Assembly: GCA_045635745.1 (NCBI GenBank)
Contig: JAZTWG010000053.1
Coordinates: forward strand, 1-64,000
Source of the DNA: SIG78 sp045635745
GTDB taxonomy: Bacteria; Verrucomicrobiota; Lentisphaeria; Victivallales; Victivallaceae
Length of the DNA: 64,000 nt
Reading direction: 5' to 3'
Of this stretch, positions 26,212-34,222 are shown piece by piece (positions within the stretch are counted from its first letter, which is position 1; every line of letters begins with the position of its first letter). Under the pieces are notes generated by a model that was given only the letters and a program-made list of their open reading frames with translations, did not search any database and had not been told where the DNA came from. The translations under genes were made by a program, and so were the position numbers.

Positions 26212-26850
26212 GTGGATAAACTTATTGATTTGGCAGAGATTTTCATAAAAAATAAACTTTGTATTCATCTTTCTGACGGACATGACTTTGATCACACCTG
26301 TCGGGTCGTTAATCATGCCCTTGATCTGTGCGATGAAATTCCCGGAGCCGACCGCATGATCGTGCATCTGGCCGCGCTTTTGCACGATGTGGCACGGCCG
26401 CAGGAATTTCAAAGTCAGGGCAGAATCGATCACGCCATTGCCGGCGCTGAAATCGCCCGCGATTTCCTCCGCGAACACACTTCCGGCGAAATCGCCGACC
26501 GGGTAGCGGAGGCCATTGCCCAGCACCGTTTCCGCTCCGGCAATAAACCTTCTTCTCTCGAAGCCGAAATCCTTTATGATGCCGATAAACTTGACAGTCT
26601 CGGCGCTGTCGGTATTGCACGCGCTTTTATGTTTGCCTCGCAAACCGGTGCCAAACTCCATAACTCCCGCGAAGAGGCTTTGGCGAATCCGCCTTACAGC
26701 AAGCATGATACTGCTTATCGCGAATATCTGGTCAAGCTTTCGCTGCTGCCGGAAAAAATGCTTACCGCTCCCGGAAAACTGCGTGCGGAAAAACTCTACG
26801 GTTTCATGGAAATATTTTTTGATCAGTTAAATTCAGAAATTTTTCGCTGA
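26212..26850 (+). CDS. HD-domain phosphohydrolase
   Basis: A 212-residue HD-superfamily protein: HDFDHTCRVVNHA, then LLHDVARP (the His-Asp pair) and YDADKLDSLG further on, giving the H...HD...D metal set. Similar small HD proteins (YedJ-like) hydrolyse nucleotides or other phosphate monoesters. A GTG at 26212 is the likely start because GGAG lies nine bases upstream; a TTG two codons earlier is too close to it. The 54 bases after it lead straight into the tRNA gene. Confidence 0.82.
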   Translation: MDKLIDLAEIFIKNKLCIHLSDGHDFDHTCRVVNHALDLCDEIPGADRMIVHLAALLHDVARPQEFQSQGRIDHAIAGAEIARDFLREHTSGEIADRVAEAIAQHRFRSGNKPSSLEAEILYDADKLDSLGAVGIARAFMFASQTGAKLHNSREEALANPPYSKHDTAYREYLVKLSLLPEKMLTAPGKLRAEKLYGFMEIFFDQLNSEIFR

Positions 26851-26904
26851 ATATTTGCAAACATACACTTTTGGCTGTATTGTATAGTATCATCTTTCAA
26901 AGGT

Positions 26905-26980
26905 GCCAGCTTAGCTCAGTTGGTAGAGCAGTTGACTTGTAATCACCAGGTCGCCGGTTCGACTCCGGCAGCTGGCTCCA
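26905..26980 (+). tRNA. tRNA-Thr(TGT)
   Basis: The cloverleaf folds by eye: acceptor GCCAGCT/AGCTGGC (seven pairs), D arm GCTC/GAGC, anticodon loop CTTGTAA with TGT, T arm GCCGG/CCGGC with TTCGACT loop, discriminator T and an encoded CCA (76 bases). The anticodon stem GTTGA/TCACC has one T.C mismatch (positions 28-42). A run of ten T residues follows immediately and probably ends transcription. Confidence 0.95.
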
Positions 26981-27547
26981 TTTTTTTTTTGCTTCGTCTT
27001 GCGGCAAATTTCGAGCCTTGCCGCTTCGCATCCTGCAGTCACATACGTGGGTATGTTCCTTTGTCTGCTCATTGCAAAACTCGAAATTTGCTCGCAATAC
27101 TTCGCAAAAACGGCTGGCGGACGTTTTTTGAAGGCTGGCTGTAGTGTGGGCGACCGGGCGATGCCCGGCATGCGGACTCGCTACGCTTGCCGCACATCTG
27201 AATACGTTATGGCAGACCGGCGGCGTTGCCGCCGCCGCTTGCTTTGCTCGCGGCGTGGCGTTCGCTTTGCTCCCGCCGGTACTCTCGGGCGGTTTTCCCG
27301 CCCATTGCTTGCTTGAGAACATTGCGCCATTTCGCATCGTTTGTGTCCGTTTTGGTCAGTTTTCATCAGTTTTTACCTGCTTGCTGCATGGCGGGGCGGA
27401 TTTTGGGTGTTTTTTTACAAAAAAATCCTTATTTTATCTTAAAAACTATGTTTTTAATTTGAGAAAATCTGCTTGTGGGTGTATATTGACTCTATGTATA
27501 ATTTAAATAACATAAGGATAACTTTTTAAAATTTCAATGGTGAACGC
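26981..27547. other. 567-base gap with hairpin cluster, then gyrA promoter
   Basis: No gene is supported. The first part (to about 27310) is GC-rich with several hairpins: CCGGGC-GAT-GCCCGG at 27154-27168, TGCGG/CCGCA at 27171-27175 and 27190-27194, CGGCGGC-GTT-GCCGCCG at 27218-27234, and GGGCGG/CCGCCC at 27287-27303. Frames are open on both strands across it, including an antisense frame over the tRNA, but these are chance products. After 27330 the sequence turns AT-rich and carries the gyrA promoter. Confidence 0.7.
27473..27502 (+). promoter_or_regulatory. probable gyrA promoter
   Basis: TATAAT at 27497-27502 with TTGTGG at 27473-27478 (18-base spacer) fits a vegetative promoter with a weak -35. 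The gyrA start is about 45 bases downstream, and no ribosome binding site stronger than the A-rich AAGGAT at 27513 is seen. Confidence 0.5.
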
Positions 27548-30205
27548 ATGAGTGAAATTGAACATCACGATTTTCCGATCAATATCGAAGACATCATGCA
27601 TACTGCCTATCTGCAGTATTCTTTGAGTGTCAACGTCGGCCGCGCCATTCCCGATGTGCGCGACGGGCTTAAGCCCGTAAACCGGCGAATTCTTTACGCT
27701 ATGAAAAAACTTGGTCTCACCAAGTCTCACGGCTATACCAAAAGCGCCAAGGTAGTCGGTGAAGTGATCGGTAACTATCACCCCCACGGCGACAGTTCTG
27801 TTTACGATGCCATGGTGCGTCTGGCGCAGCCGTTTTCGCTGCGTATGTGCATGGTCGATGGCCACGGTAACTTCGGCAGTATCGACGGCGACCCCGCGGC
27901 TGCCTACCGTTACACCGAGTGCCGTCTGGAACGTCTGGCCGAAGAAATGCTCGTGGATCTGGAAAAAGATACTGTGGATATGATGCCCACCTTTGACGAA
28001 TCCAATGTGGAGCCCACCGTACTGCCTGCCCGTTTCCCCCAGCTGTTGGTCAATGGCACCACCGGTATCGGGGTGGGTATGGCTACGAGCATTCCCACTC
28101 ACAACTTGGCCGAAGTTATCAATGCCACGGTTGCGTTGCTGGATAATCCCAAAGCTTCCATCGAAGAACTTATGCGCCATCTGCCCGGGCCGGACTTCCC
28201 GACCGGAGCGATCATCCGCGGTATCTCTTCGATCCGCCAGTTCTATCAGACCGGTCGCGGTTCGATCAAGATGCGTGCCCGTGCCGAAATTATTGAAGAT
28301 AACGGCAAAGAGCAGATCCTGATCACCGAAATACCCTATGCGGTCAACAAGGCCACTTTGATCGAAAGTATGGCCAATCTGGTTCGCGATAAAAAAGTGC
28401 AGGGCATTACCGGTCTGCGCGACGAATCCAGTATGAAAGCCGGGGTGCGTATCGTTGTGGATGTCAAACGTGGAGTCATGGCCAGCGTGATCCTTAATCA
28501 GCTTTTTGCCCACACCCAGCTGGAAACGACTTTCCCCTGCACCATGCTGGTGGTCGATCACAACCGCCCGCGGGTGATGAATCTGGCACAGGTATTGCAG
28601 GCATATCTCGATCACCGCATGGAAGTGCTTATCCGAAAAACCAAGTTCGATTTGGGCAAAGCGCAGGCCCGCGCTCACATTGTGGAAGGCTTTCTCAAGG
28701 CGCTGGATATTATCGACGAAGTTGTCAATACCATCCGTGAAAGCAAGACCAAGCCCGATGCCAACGAAGCTTTGCAGAGCAAATTCGGTTTCTCCGAACT
28801 GCAGGCGGCGGCGATTCTGGAAATGCGTCTGCATCAACTTACCGGACTGGCGCGTGAAGAGCTGGATGCGGAATTTGCCGAGCTTTGTGCCAATATCAAA
28901 TATTTCAACGAATTGCTTGCCAGCCGCGAAATGCGTTTGGGCGTGATTCGCGCCGATTTGATCGAAGTTCGCGATAAATACGCCGATCCGCGCCGCACCG
29001 AGATCACTACCGCCGATGGTGATTTGAATATTGCCGACCTTATTGAGCGGCACAGTTGCGTTATTACGGTTTCCAACACCGGTTATATCAAGCGGGTGCC
29101 GGCGGCGACTTATCAGACCCAGCATCGCGGCGGCAAAGGTATTATTGCCATGAAGACAAAAGAAGAGGATTATGTGGAACACCTCTTCAATGCCGACAGC
29201 CACGATCTGATCTTCTTCTTTACCGACCGCGGTTTCATGTACTGGCTGAATGTGTACGAAATCCCCGAAGCCTCGCGCAGTTCCAACGGCAAAGCCATTG
29301 TGAACATGATCAAGATCGAACCGGGCGAAAAGATCCGTGCCATGCTTACGGTCAAGCCGGAAGAGTTGAGTGAAGAAAACAAATTCATGCTCATGTGTAC
29401 ACGCCGCGGCTTTATCAAAAAGATGCCGCTCAATCTCTTCAAAAATTTGCGACGTGTCGGTTTGCGCGCGCTGGTCATTGAAGATGATGACGACCTTATC
29501 AGCGCTTCGATCTGTGAAAATGGCAACGAAGTGCTGCTTTCCACTGCCAATGGTATGGCGTGCCGCTTTACGTTGAGTGATGAAGAACTCCGGCCCATGG
29601 GCAGAACCGCCCGCGGTGTAACGGGTATGCGGTTCAAGATCGAAGGCGATTATCTGGTGGCGATGACGGTTGTCCGCGAAAAGCTGGACGATGAAGAAGT
29701 GCTGGATGAAGATGCCGAAGTTGTGGAAGTCGAAAGCGCCGATGATGGCGAAATCATCGAAAATGCTTCCGGTCCGCAGGTGCTGGTAGTTTCCGATGGC
29801 GGTATGGGTAAGCGTTCGCTGGTCTCCACCTATCGCAAGACCCGTCGCGGTGCCAAGGGGGTGGTCAGCATCAAACTGCGTGAAAACGAAAAGGTGGTCA
29901 ATACCATTCAAATCCAGAATGGCGATGAACTTCTGATCACTACCGAACGCGGTCAGCTCACTCGTATTCCGCTCGATGAGATCCGTACCGTCGGCCGTGC
30001 CAGCAAAGGGGTCAAGATCATGAACCTCAACGATGGCGACCGGATCACGGGAGCCGTTGCTTTGATCGAAGTCAAAGGCGAAGAAAAAGCCGAAGATGCC
30101 GAAGTGACGGAAGCTGTTACTGCTGAAACAAACACAAATGACGGAATTGTGACGGATTCTCCCACCGGAGTGACGGGTGAAGACGATACAACTTCCGAGG
30201 CATAA
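27548..30205 (+). CDS. gyrA: DNA gyrase subunit A
   Basis: GyrA is the breakage-reunion subunit that, with GyrB, introduces negative supercoils. The 885-residue protein has RAIPDVRDGLKPVNRRILY, the quinolone-determining HPHGDSSVYDAMVRLAQ (Ser and Asp present as in sensitive enzymes), and the catalytic Tyr in AAYRYTECRL. The C-terminal beta-pinwheel contains a near-canonical GyrA box, QHRGGKG, supporting gyrase over topoisomerase IV. A Glu/Asp-rich insert at about 711-739 interrupts the C-terminal domain, and there is an acidic Thr-rich tail. gyrB is not in the window. folP starts three bases after the stop. Confidence 0.96.
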   Translation: MSEIEHHDFPINIEDIMHTAYLQYSLSVNVGRAIPDVRDGLKPVNRRILYAMKKLGLTKSHGYTKSAKVVGEVIGNYHPHGDSSVYDAMVRLAQPFSLRMCMVDGHGNFGSIDGDPAAAYRYTECRLERLAEEMLVDLEKDTVDMMPTFDESNVEPTVLPARFPQLLVNGTTGIGVGMATSIPTHNLAEVINATVALLDNPKASIEELMRHLPGPDFPTGAIIRGISSIRQFYQTGRGSIKMRARAEIIEDNGKEQILITEIPYAVNKATLIESMANLVRDKKVQGITGLRDESSMKAGVRIVVDVKRGVMASVILNQLFAHTQLETTFPCTMLVVDHNRPRVMNLAQVLQAYLDHRMEVLIRKTKFDLGKAQARAHIVEGFLKALDIIDEVVNTIRESKTKPDANEALQSKFGFSELQAAAILEMRLHQLTGLAREELDAEFAELCANIKYFNELLASREMRLGVIRADLIEVRDKYADPRRTEITTADGDLNIADLIERHSCVITVSNTGYIKRVPAATYQTQHRGGKGIIAMKTKEEDYVEHLFNADSHDLIFFFTDRGFMYWLNVYEIPEASRSSNGKAIVNMIKIEPGEKIRAMLTVKPEELSEENKFMLMCTRRGFIKKMPLNLFKNLRRVGLRALVIEDDDDLISASICENGNEVLLSTANGMACRFTLSDEELRPMGRTARGVTGMRFKIEGDYLVAMTVVREKLDDEEVLDEDAEVVEVESADDGEIIENASGPQVLVVSDGGMGKRSLVSTYRKTRRGAKGVVSIKLRENEKVVNTIQIQNGDELLITTERGQLTRIPLDEIRTVGRASKGVKIMNLNDGDRITGAVALIEVKGEEKAEDAEVTEAVTAETNTNDGIVTDSPTGVTGEDDTTSEA

Positions 30206-30208
30206 AAA

Positions 30209-31069
30209 ATGACAGAGCAGGGCGTTTTTTCGTGGCAGGAGCTGTTGGCTCCGCTGATGGGTAAACGCCCGCTTGTTGCCGGAATAGTCAATGTCACGCC
30301 GGACAGTTTTTCAGACGGAAAAGGTTCTGTTGATACTGCCGAACGCGTGGCATTTGCTTTGCAGCTGTTGGATGAAGGGGCGGATTTGCTGGATATCGGA
30401 GCTGAATCCACCCGCCCCGGGGCCAGAGAAGTGCCTCCGGAAGAAGAGTGGGCGCGGCTTGAAAGCGTCTTGAAAAATATACTTTCCCGGCGCCCCGATA
30501 CGGTAATAAGCATTGATACGCGCCACAGTACAACTGCCGTCAGAGCTCTGCAGGCAGGAGCAAAGATCATCAACGATGTCAGCGGTCTGCAGTTCGATGA
30601 AAACATGGCAGGAGTCATAGCCGGATATCAAGCCGGATGTATACTCACCCATTCGGCCGGGATCCCCGAAGTAATGCAGGAAAAAGGTACTGTAATAGCT
30701 GCTGATACGCTGAAAACGGTACAGGATGGTCTGCATGGAATATTGTCGGCTGCGCTTTCTGCGGGGATAAAATCAGACCTGATCATGCTCGATGCGGGGA
30801 TCGGTTTCGGCAAAAGCTGTGCCGGAAATTATGAACTTTTGCGTAATGCCGGTTGGCTGGAAAAACACTTTGATTTACCATTTTGCTGGGGCGTATCGCG
30901 GAAAGGCCTGCTGAAATGCGAACCCGATACTATGGCAAAACGCATTGCCGGTTCGCTGGCGCTGGCGGTGAAACTTGCTGAACAGAGGGTGTCGCTTTTG
31001 CGGGTGCACGATGTGGCAATGACCCGGGCTGCGCTTGCTGCTGCCGGAAAAATGGAAGCAGCTTTATGA
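30209..31069 (+). CDS. folP: dihydropteroate synthase
   Basis: FolP condenses p-aminobenzoate with dihydropterin pyrophosphate in folate synthesis and is the sulfonamide target. The 286-residue protein shows GIVNVTPDSFSDG, DIGAESTRPGA, SIDTRH, INDVSGL, DAGIGFGK and GVSRKG, all in the expected order. The middle IVAGYQ/GCILTHS replaces the usual LMH region with THS. It starts three bases after gyrA, without its own obvious ribosome binding site, and overlaps yraN by four bases. Confidence 0.95.
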   Translation: MTEQGVFSWQELLAPLMGKRPLVAGIVNVTPDSFSDGKGSVDTAERVAFALQLLDEGADLLDIGAESTRPGAREVPPEEEWARLESVLKNILSRRPDTVISIDTRHSTTAVRALQAGAKIINDVSGLQFDENMAGVIAGYQAGCILTHSAGIPEVMQEKGTVIAADTLKTVQDGLHGILSAALSAGIKSDLIMLDAGIGFGKSCAGNYELLRNAGWLEKHFDLPFCWGVSRKGLLKCEPDTMAKRIAGSLALAVKLAEQRVSLLRVHDVAMTRAALAAAGKMEAAL

Positions 31070-31494
31070 GTCTGTTTGCCCGCGCCCGTGCCAGACATTT
31101 GAAATTGGGTTGCCGCGGCGAAGCGCTGGCGGTAAAACTTTTCCGGTGCCGTAATTGTGTGATATTGGCACGCAACTGGCGCAACAGTTCCGCACATGAT
31201 GGCGCCGGTGAATTGGATATTGTTCTGCTTGATGGCGAAACATTGGTTTTTGCTGAAGTCAAGACTCGGCGCAAGCTTGATAATTATCTGCCGGGCGCCA
31301 ATCTGAGCGAGAGTCAGAAAAAACGCATCCGGCGCGGGGCAAGGGCTTATTGCCGGCAGTTCAATATTGCTGAAGAGCTGGAAAAGCGTTTTGATCTTGT
31401 GGAAATTATCCATGATGGAAAACGACTGCGCGATATAGCTTTGCACGAGAATTACATGCCATTTTTCCCGTCTGAATTCTTGACACATAATTGA
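31066..31494 (+). CDS. YraN/UPF0102 family nuclease-like protein
   Basis: A 142-residue UPF0102 protein with the restriction-endonuclease-like core: GELDIVLLDGETLVFAEVKTR (Asp, then Glu-x-Lys). It begins RHLKLGCRGEALAVKLFR, the usual G..GE.lA motif. Relatives are thought to be Holliday-junction-resolvase-like nucleases, but the biological role is unsettled. It overlaps folP by four bases. The promoter for the riboswitch operon begins inside its last codons. Confidence 0.88.
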   Translation: MSLFARARARHLKLGCRGEALAVKLFRCRNCVILARNWRNSSAHDGAGELDIVLLDGETLVFAEVKTRRKLDNYLPGANLSESQKKRIRRGARAYCRQFNIAEELEKRFDLVEIIHDGKRLRDIALHENYMPFFPSEFLTHN

Positions 31495-31507
31495 TCGATG
31501 TTATATT
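31480..31507 (+). promoter_or_regulatory. promoter of the cobalamin-riboswitch operon
   Basis: TTGACA (31480-31485) and TATATT (31502-31507) with a 16-base spacer give a near-consensus vegetative promoter, laid out like the ferredoxin promoter. The -35 lies inside the end of yraN. Transcription would start near 31514, just before the riboswitch aptamer. Confidence 0.7.
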
Positions 31508-31544
31508 AATGTTATAAGGCAGTATTGAACGCCCGCTTACGGGG

Positions 31545-31690
31545 AGTATTGCCAATAAAATATTATCCGGACAACAGGTGAATCCAGTGAAAATCTGGAA
31601 CTGTCGTGCAACCGTGAGCTGTTGAAAAAGGATTTATAGCTTTTTCTGAAACAGCGAGCCGGATCCCTGCCGGATACAATTGTGCACGTA
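31545..31690 (+). promoter_or_regulatory. cobalamin riboswitch
   Basis: The leader contains the conserved order of a B12 aptamer: ACAGGTGAATCCAGTGAAAA (the GGTG-AA core), then CTGG...CGTGCAACCGTGAG (ACTGTNA-like receptor loop), a variable stem (AAAAAGGATTTATAGCTTTTT), and AGCGAGCCGGATCCCTGCCGG, matching the B12-box pattern AGCCAGGAGACCTGCC. Just downstream, TTGTG/CACAA forms a small hairpin next to the AAAAGG ribosome binding site of the first gene, which suggests translational control. The genes it precedes include BtuFCD, which agrees. Boundaries are approximate. Confidence 0.8.
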
Positions 31691-31713
31691 ACACAAAAGG
31701 AAACATTCTTACG

Positions 31714-32538
31714 ATGAAGACTTTGCAGAAAGTCTGTCGGGGGACGCTACTGCTGTCCCGGAAGAAGGGGTTCACGCTTATTGAACTCCTGGTTGTAATT
31801 GCGATCATTGCAATTTTAGCGGCGATGCTGCTGCCGGCACTCGCTGCCGCCAGAGCTGCGGGATGGAGTGCCGCTTGTACGAGCAATCTCAAGCAGCTCG
31901 GGTTGGCAAACATACTTTACAGCGAAGCATATAATGGCTTGCTGGTGCCGTATGCTGTGGATATGAATGACGCAAACAAGATGCGTTGGCATGGCTTAAG
32001 CGAAAAATCAAGTAATTATGGGGATGCGGCGGATTACGATCCGGCTAAAGGGCCGCTGGCAGAGTATCTGGGCGGTACCGGACTGGTAAATCATTGTCAG
32101 GCATTGCTTGTAGATAAAAAAGATCAGGGGTTTGAGCGCGGCTGCGGCGGTTACGGGATCAATACACTTATCGGTAAACTTCGTCCGGATGGCTGGGATA
32201 GGGCTGATTATGCTGCCGGTTTTCCACTGCATAAGATAGATGATCCGGTAAAAACGATAATGTTTGCCGATTCGGCAATTACTGTACAAAGCAGCGGAAA
32301 TGCTGGCGATGGACATTACGGTTACAGTTCAAGCGTGGAACCGCCAGATCCGTATATGCCGATGCCAACAATGCATTTCAGGCATAACAACTTGGCTAAC
32401 AGTGTGTTGTGTGATGGGCATGTGGAAGGTTTGCCGATGATCGAAAGTGGCGATGATAAATATAAGGAACTGTTTTTGGGGTATCCGTGCACAAAAGATG
32501 ATGATGGCAGGTATGAGCGGTTTCATCCGCAATATTAA
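31714..32538 (+). CDS. prepilin-type secreted protein, H-x9-DG type (copy 1)
   Basis: A 274-residue pilin-like protein. After a basic leader comes KKGFTLIELLVVIAIIAI, with a proper Gly/Phe cleavage site for a type IV prepilin peptidase and a hydrophobic helix for membrane anchoring or fibre packing. The mature domain carries Cys residues and ends with HNNLANSVLCDGH, an H-x9-DG pattern common in large pilin-like families of Lentisphaerota and Planctomycetes. It is the first gene behind the cobalamin riboswitch. AAAAGG precedes the start. The second copy at 32579 is clearly a tandem duplicate. Function is unknown; a role in B12 capture at the surface is inference from position. Confidence 0.85.
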   Translation: MKTLQKVCRGTLLLSRKKGFTLIELLVVIAIIAILAAMLLPALAAARAAGWSAACTSNLKQLGLANILYSEAYNGLLVPYAVDMNDANKMRWHGLSEKSSNYGDAADYDPAKGPLAEYLGGTGLVNHCQALLVDKKDQGFERGCGGYGINTLIGKLRPDGWDRADYAAGFPLHKIDDPVKTIMFADSAITVQSSGNAGDGHYGYSSSVEPPDPYMPMPTMHFRHNNLANSVLCDGHVEGLPMIESGDDKYKELFLGYPCTKDDDGRYERFHPQY

Positions 32539-32578
32539 GCAGTTAAGAGAACATTTCAGTAATATGCAAGAGAGTAAA

Positions 32579-33403
32579 ATGATTTTCCACAATATAACTC
32601 GATATGTTGATGCCAAAACTTTCTTTGGCGCAGAAAATCTTTTTACTCTGATCGAGCTTTTGCTGGTGATTGCCATTATTGCCATACTTGCGGCGATGCT
32701 GCTGCCGGCGTTGGCTTCGGCGCGGGCTTCGGCATGGAGTGCAAACTGCACGAGCAACCTTAAACAGCTTGGTTACGCCAATATCATGTATGCCGACAAC
32801 AATCGCGGCCTGCTTGTGCCTTACGCTGTGGATATGAATACGACCAACACCCACCGCTGGCACGGCACCAGCGGGAGCTCCAGCAGCAGCGGCAGCGCCG
32901 GATATAATTACAGCAAAGGTCCGCTGGCAGAATATCTGGGCGAAAGCGGAACCGTCAACCATTGTCAGGCATTGATCGTGCCGGATGATTTCAACGGCTT
33001 TGAAAAGGGCTGCGGCGGCTACGGGATCAATTCACTTATCGGCATGATAAAGCCAGATTTATGGGACTTTTCGGCGGGATTTCCACTGCACAGTGTGGAT
33101 GACCCCGCCAATACCATTATGTTTGCCGATTCGGCGGCGCCTTGCCGGAAAGATGGCAACTGGGCTGATTTGAGCAGTATGGATTTTATCGGATACAGTT
33201 CAAGTGTGGAAGCTCCGGCATCATATATGGCGCCCACCATGCATTTCCGCCACAACCGGAAAGCCAATGCCGTATTTTGCGATGGCCATGTGGATTCGAT
33301 GAGTATGGGCAACTCCAACAGCGGACACGAAAAAGAGCTGCTTGCTTTTCCCTGTAAAGATAATGAAGAAGATAAAAACAAATACTTTCATCCGTTAAAG
33401 TAA
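32579..33403 (+). CDS. prepilin-type secreted protein, H-x9-DG type (copy 2)
   Basis: A 274-residue homologue of the previous gene, sharing LKQLGYANIMYADNN-like text, GPLAEYLG, the CGGYGIN motif, ADSA and HNRKANAVFCDGH near the end. The pilin helix reads FTLIELLLVIAIIAILAAML, but the residue before Phe is Leu, not Gly, so prepilin peptidase cleavage may fail or be unusual. ATG 32579 (with GAGAG upstream) gives the same 274-residue length as copy 1; ATG 32564 is the alternative. The middle has a Ser/Gly-rich insert. It is followed directly by btuF. Confidence 0.83.
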   Translation: MIFHNITRYVDAKTFFGAENLFTLIELLLVIAIIAILAAMLLPALASARASAWSANCTSNLKQLGYANIMYADNNRGLLVPYAVDMNTTNTHRWHGTSGSSSSSGSAGYNYSKGPLAEYLGESGTVNHCQALIVPDDFNGFEKGCGGYGINSLIGMIKPDLWDFSAGFPLHSVDDPANTIMFADSAAPCRKDGNWADLSSMDFIGYSSSVEAPASYMAPTMHFRHNRKANAVFCDGHVDSMSMGNSNSGHEKELLAFPCKDNEEDKNKYFHPLK

Positions 33404-34222
33404 ATGAAAATTTTCTGTAAAATATTTATAGCTCTGCTGGCCGGTTTTTCAGCAAATTTGTTTTCCGGCGAGCTGAAAGTTGTGTCGCTGTCTCCGGCTC
33501 TGACCGAAATGATCTGTTATCTGGGCGGCGAAAAATACCTCGTCGGCAGATGTTCGGCATGCGATTACCCGGCAAGGGTCAAGGCGCTGCCGGTGGCGGG
33601 AAAATTCGGGATGCCTGAAATCGAAAAAATCGCTGCCATGAAACCCGACTGGGTGATTGGCAATTCTTTTGCCAATACTTCAGCGGTAAAAAAACTCCGG
33701 CAGCTGGGGATCGAAACTGATCTGGCTCAAATCTCCACTCCGGAAGATTATATTTACTGGCTGCAGCTTATCGGCAAAAAATTAAATCTGGAAACACAGG
33801 CTCAAGCCGCCGGAAAGGCGTTCCGGGAAGATGAAAAATTTTTGCAAACGCTTGAACCGTTGAAACTTAAAGTGCTGTGGGTGGTCAATGCCAAGCCGTT
33901 GATCGTCTGTTCCCTGGGAAGTCTGCCCGACAGAGTACTGAAAATGATCAAGGTCGGAAATGCCGCCGGCAGTGTAAATAAAGAGTATTTCCGCTGCTCG
34001 GCAGAGTGGCTGGCAAAAGCCGAAATCGATCTGATAATCTGGAGCGTGCCCGGCACTCCGCAGAAAAGCGGCGGATTTCTGAAAAAAATATCGGCAGTAA
34101 AAAATGGCCGGGTCATTCTGTTGGAAATGGATGACCCCATTTGCCGCCCGGGCCCCCGCTTTATGCCGGCGGTCAGGCAATTACGCGAAAAAGTTGAACT
34201 TTTTTATAAGGCAAAAAAATGA
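33404..34222 (+). CDS. btuF: vitamin B12 ABC transporter substrate-binding protein
   Basis: BtuF binds cobalamin in the periplasm and delivers it to BtuCD. The 272-residue protein has a signal peptide (MKIFCKIFIALLAGFSANLF) and the class III helical-backbone binding fold, with VSLSPALTEMICYLGG, CDYP and PDWVIGN. The family match is to cobalamin/iron-siderophore binding proteins; the upstream riboswitch points to cobalamin. It starts one base after the second pilin gene's stop and overlaps btuC by four bases. Confidence 0.85.
   Translation: MKIFCKIFIALLAGFSANLFSGELKVVSLSPALTEMICYLGGEKYLVGRCSACDYPARVKALPVAGKFGMPEIEKIAAMKPDWVIGNSFANTSAVKKLRQLGIETDLAQISTPEDYIYWLQLIGKKLNLETQAQAAGKAFREDEKFLQTLEPLKLKVLWVVNAKPLIVCSLGSLPDRVLKMIKVGNAAGSVNKEYFRCSAEWLAKAEIDLIIWSVPGTPQKSGGFLKKISAVKNGRVILLEMDDPICRPGPRFMPAVRQLREKVELFYKAKK

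Noticed and set aside
26897..27337. Minus-strand frame across the tRNA-Thr gene (reads SQLPESNRRPGDYKSTALPTE near its end)
   Set aside because: This peptide is the well-known false translation of the antisense of a tRNA-Thr gene. The tRNA itself is certain, and the frame has no homologue or ribosome binding site.
27503..29911. Long minus-strand frame of about 800 codons opposite gyrA
   Set aside because: It mirrors the codon bias of gyrA, has His/Phe-rich nonsense composition and no recognised domain.
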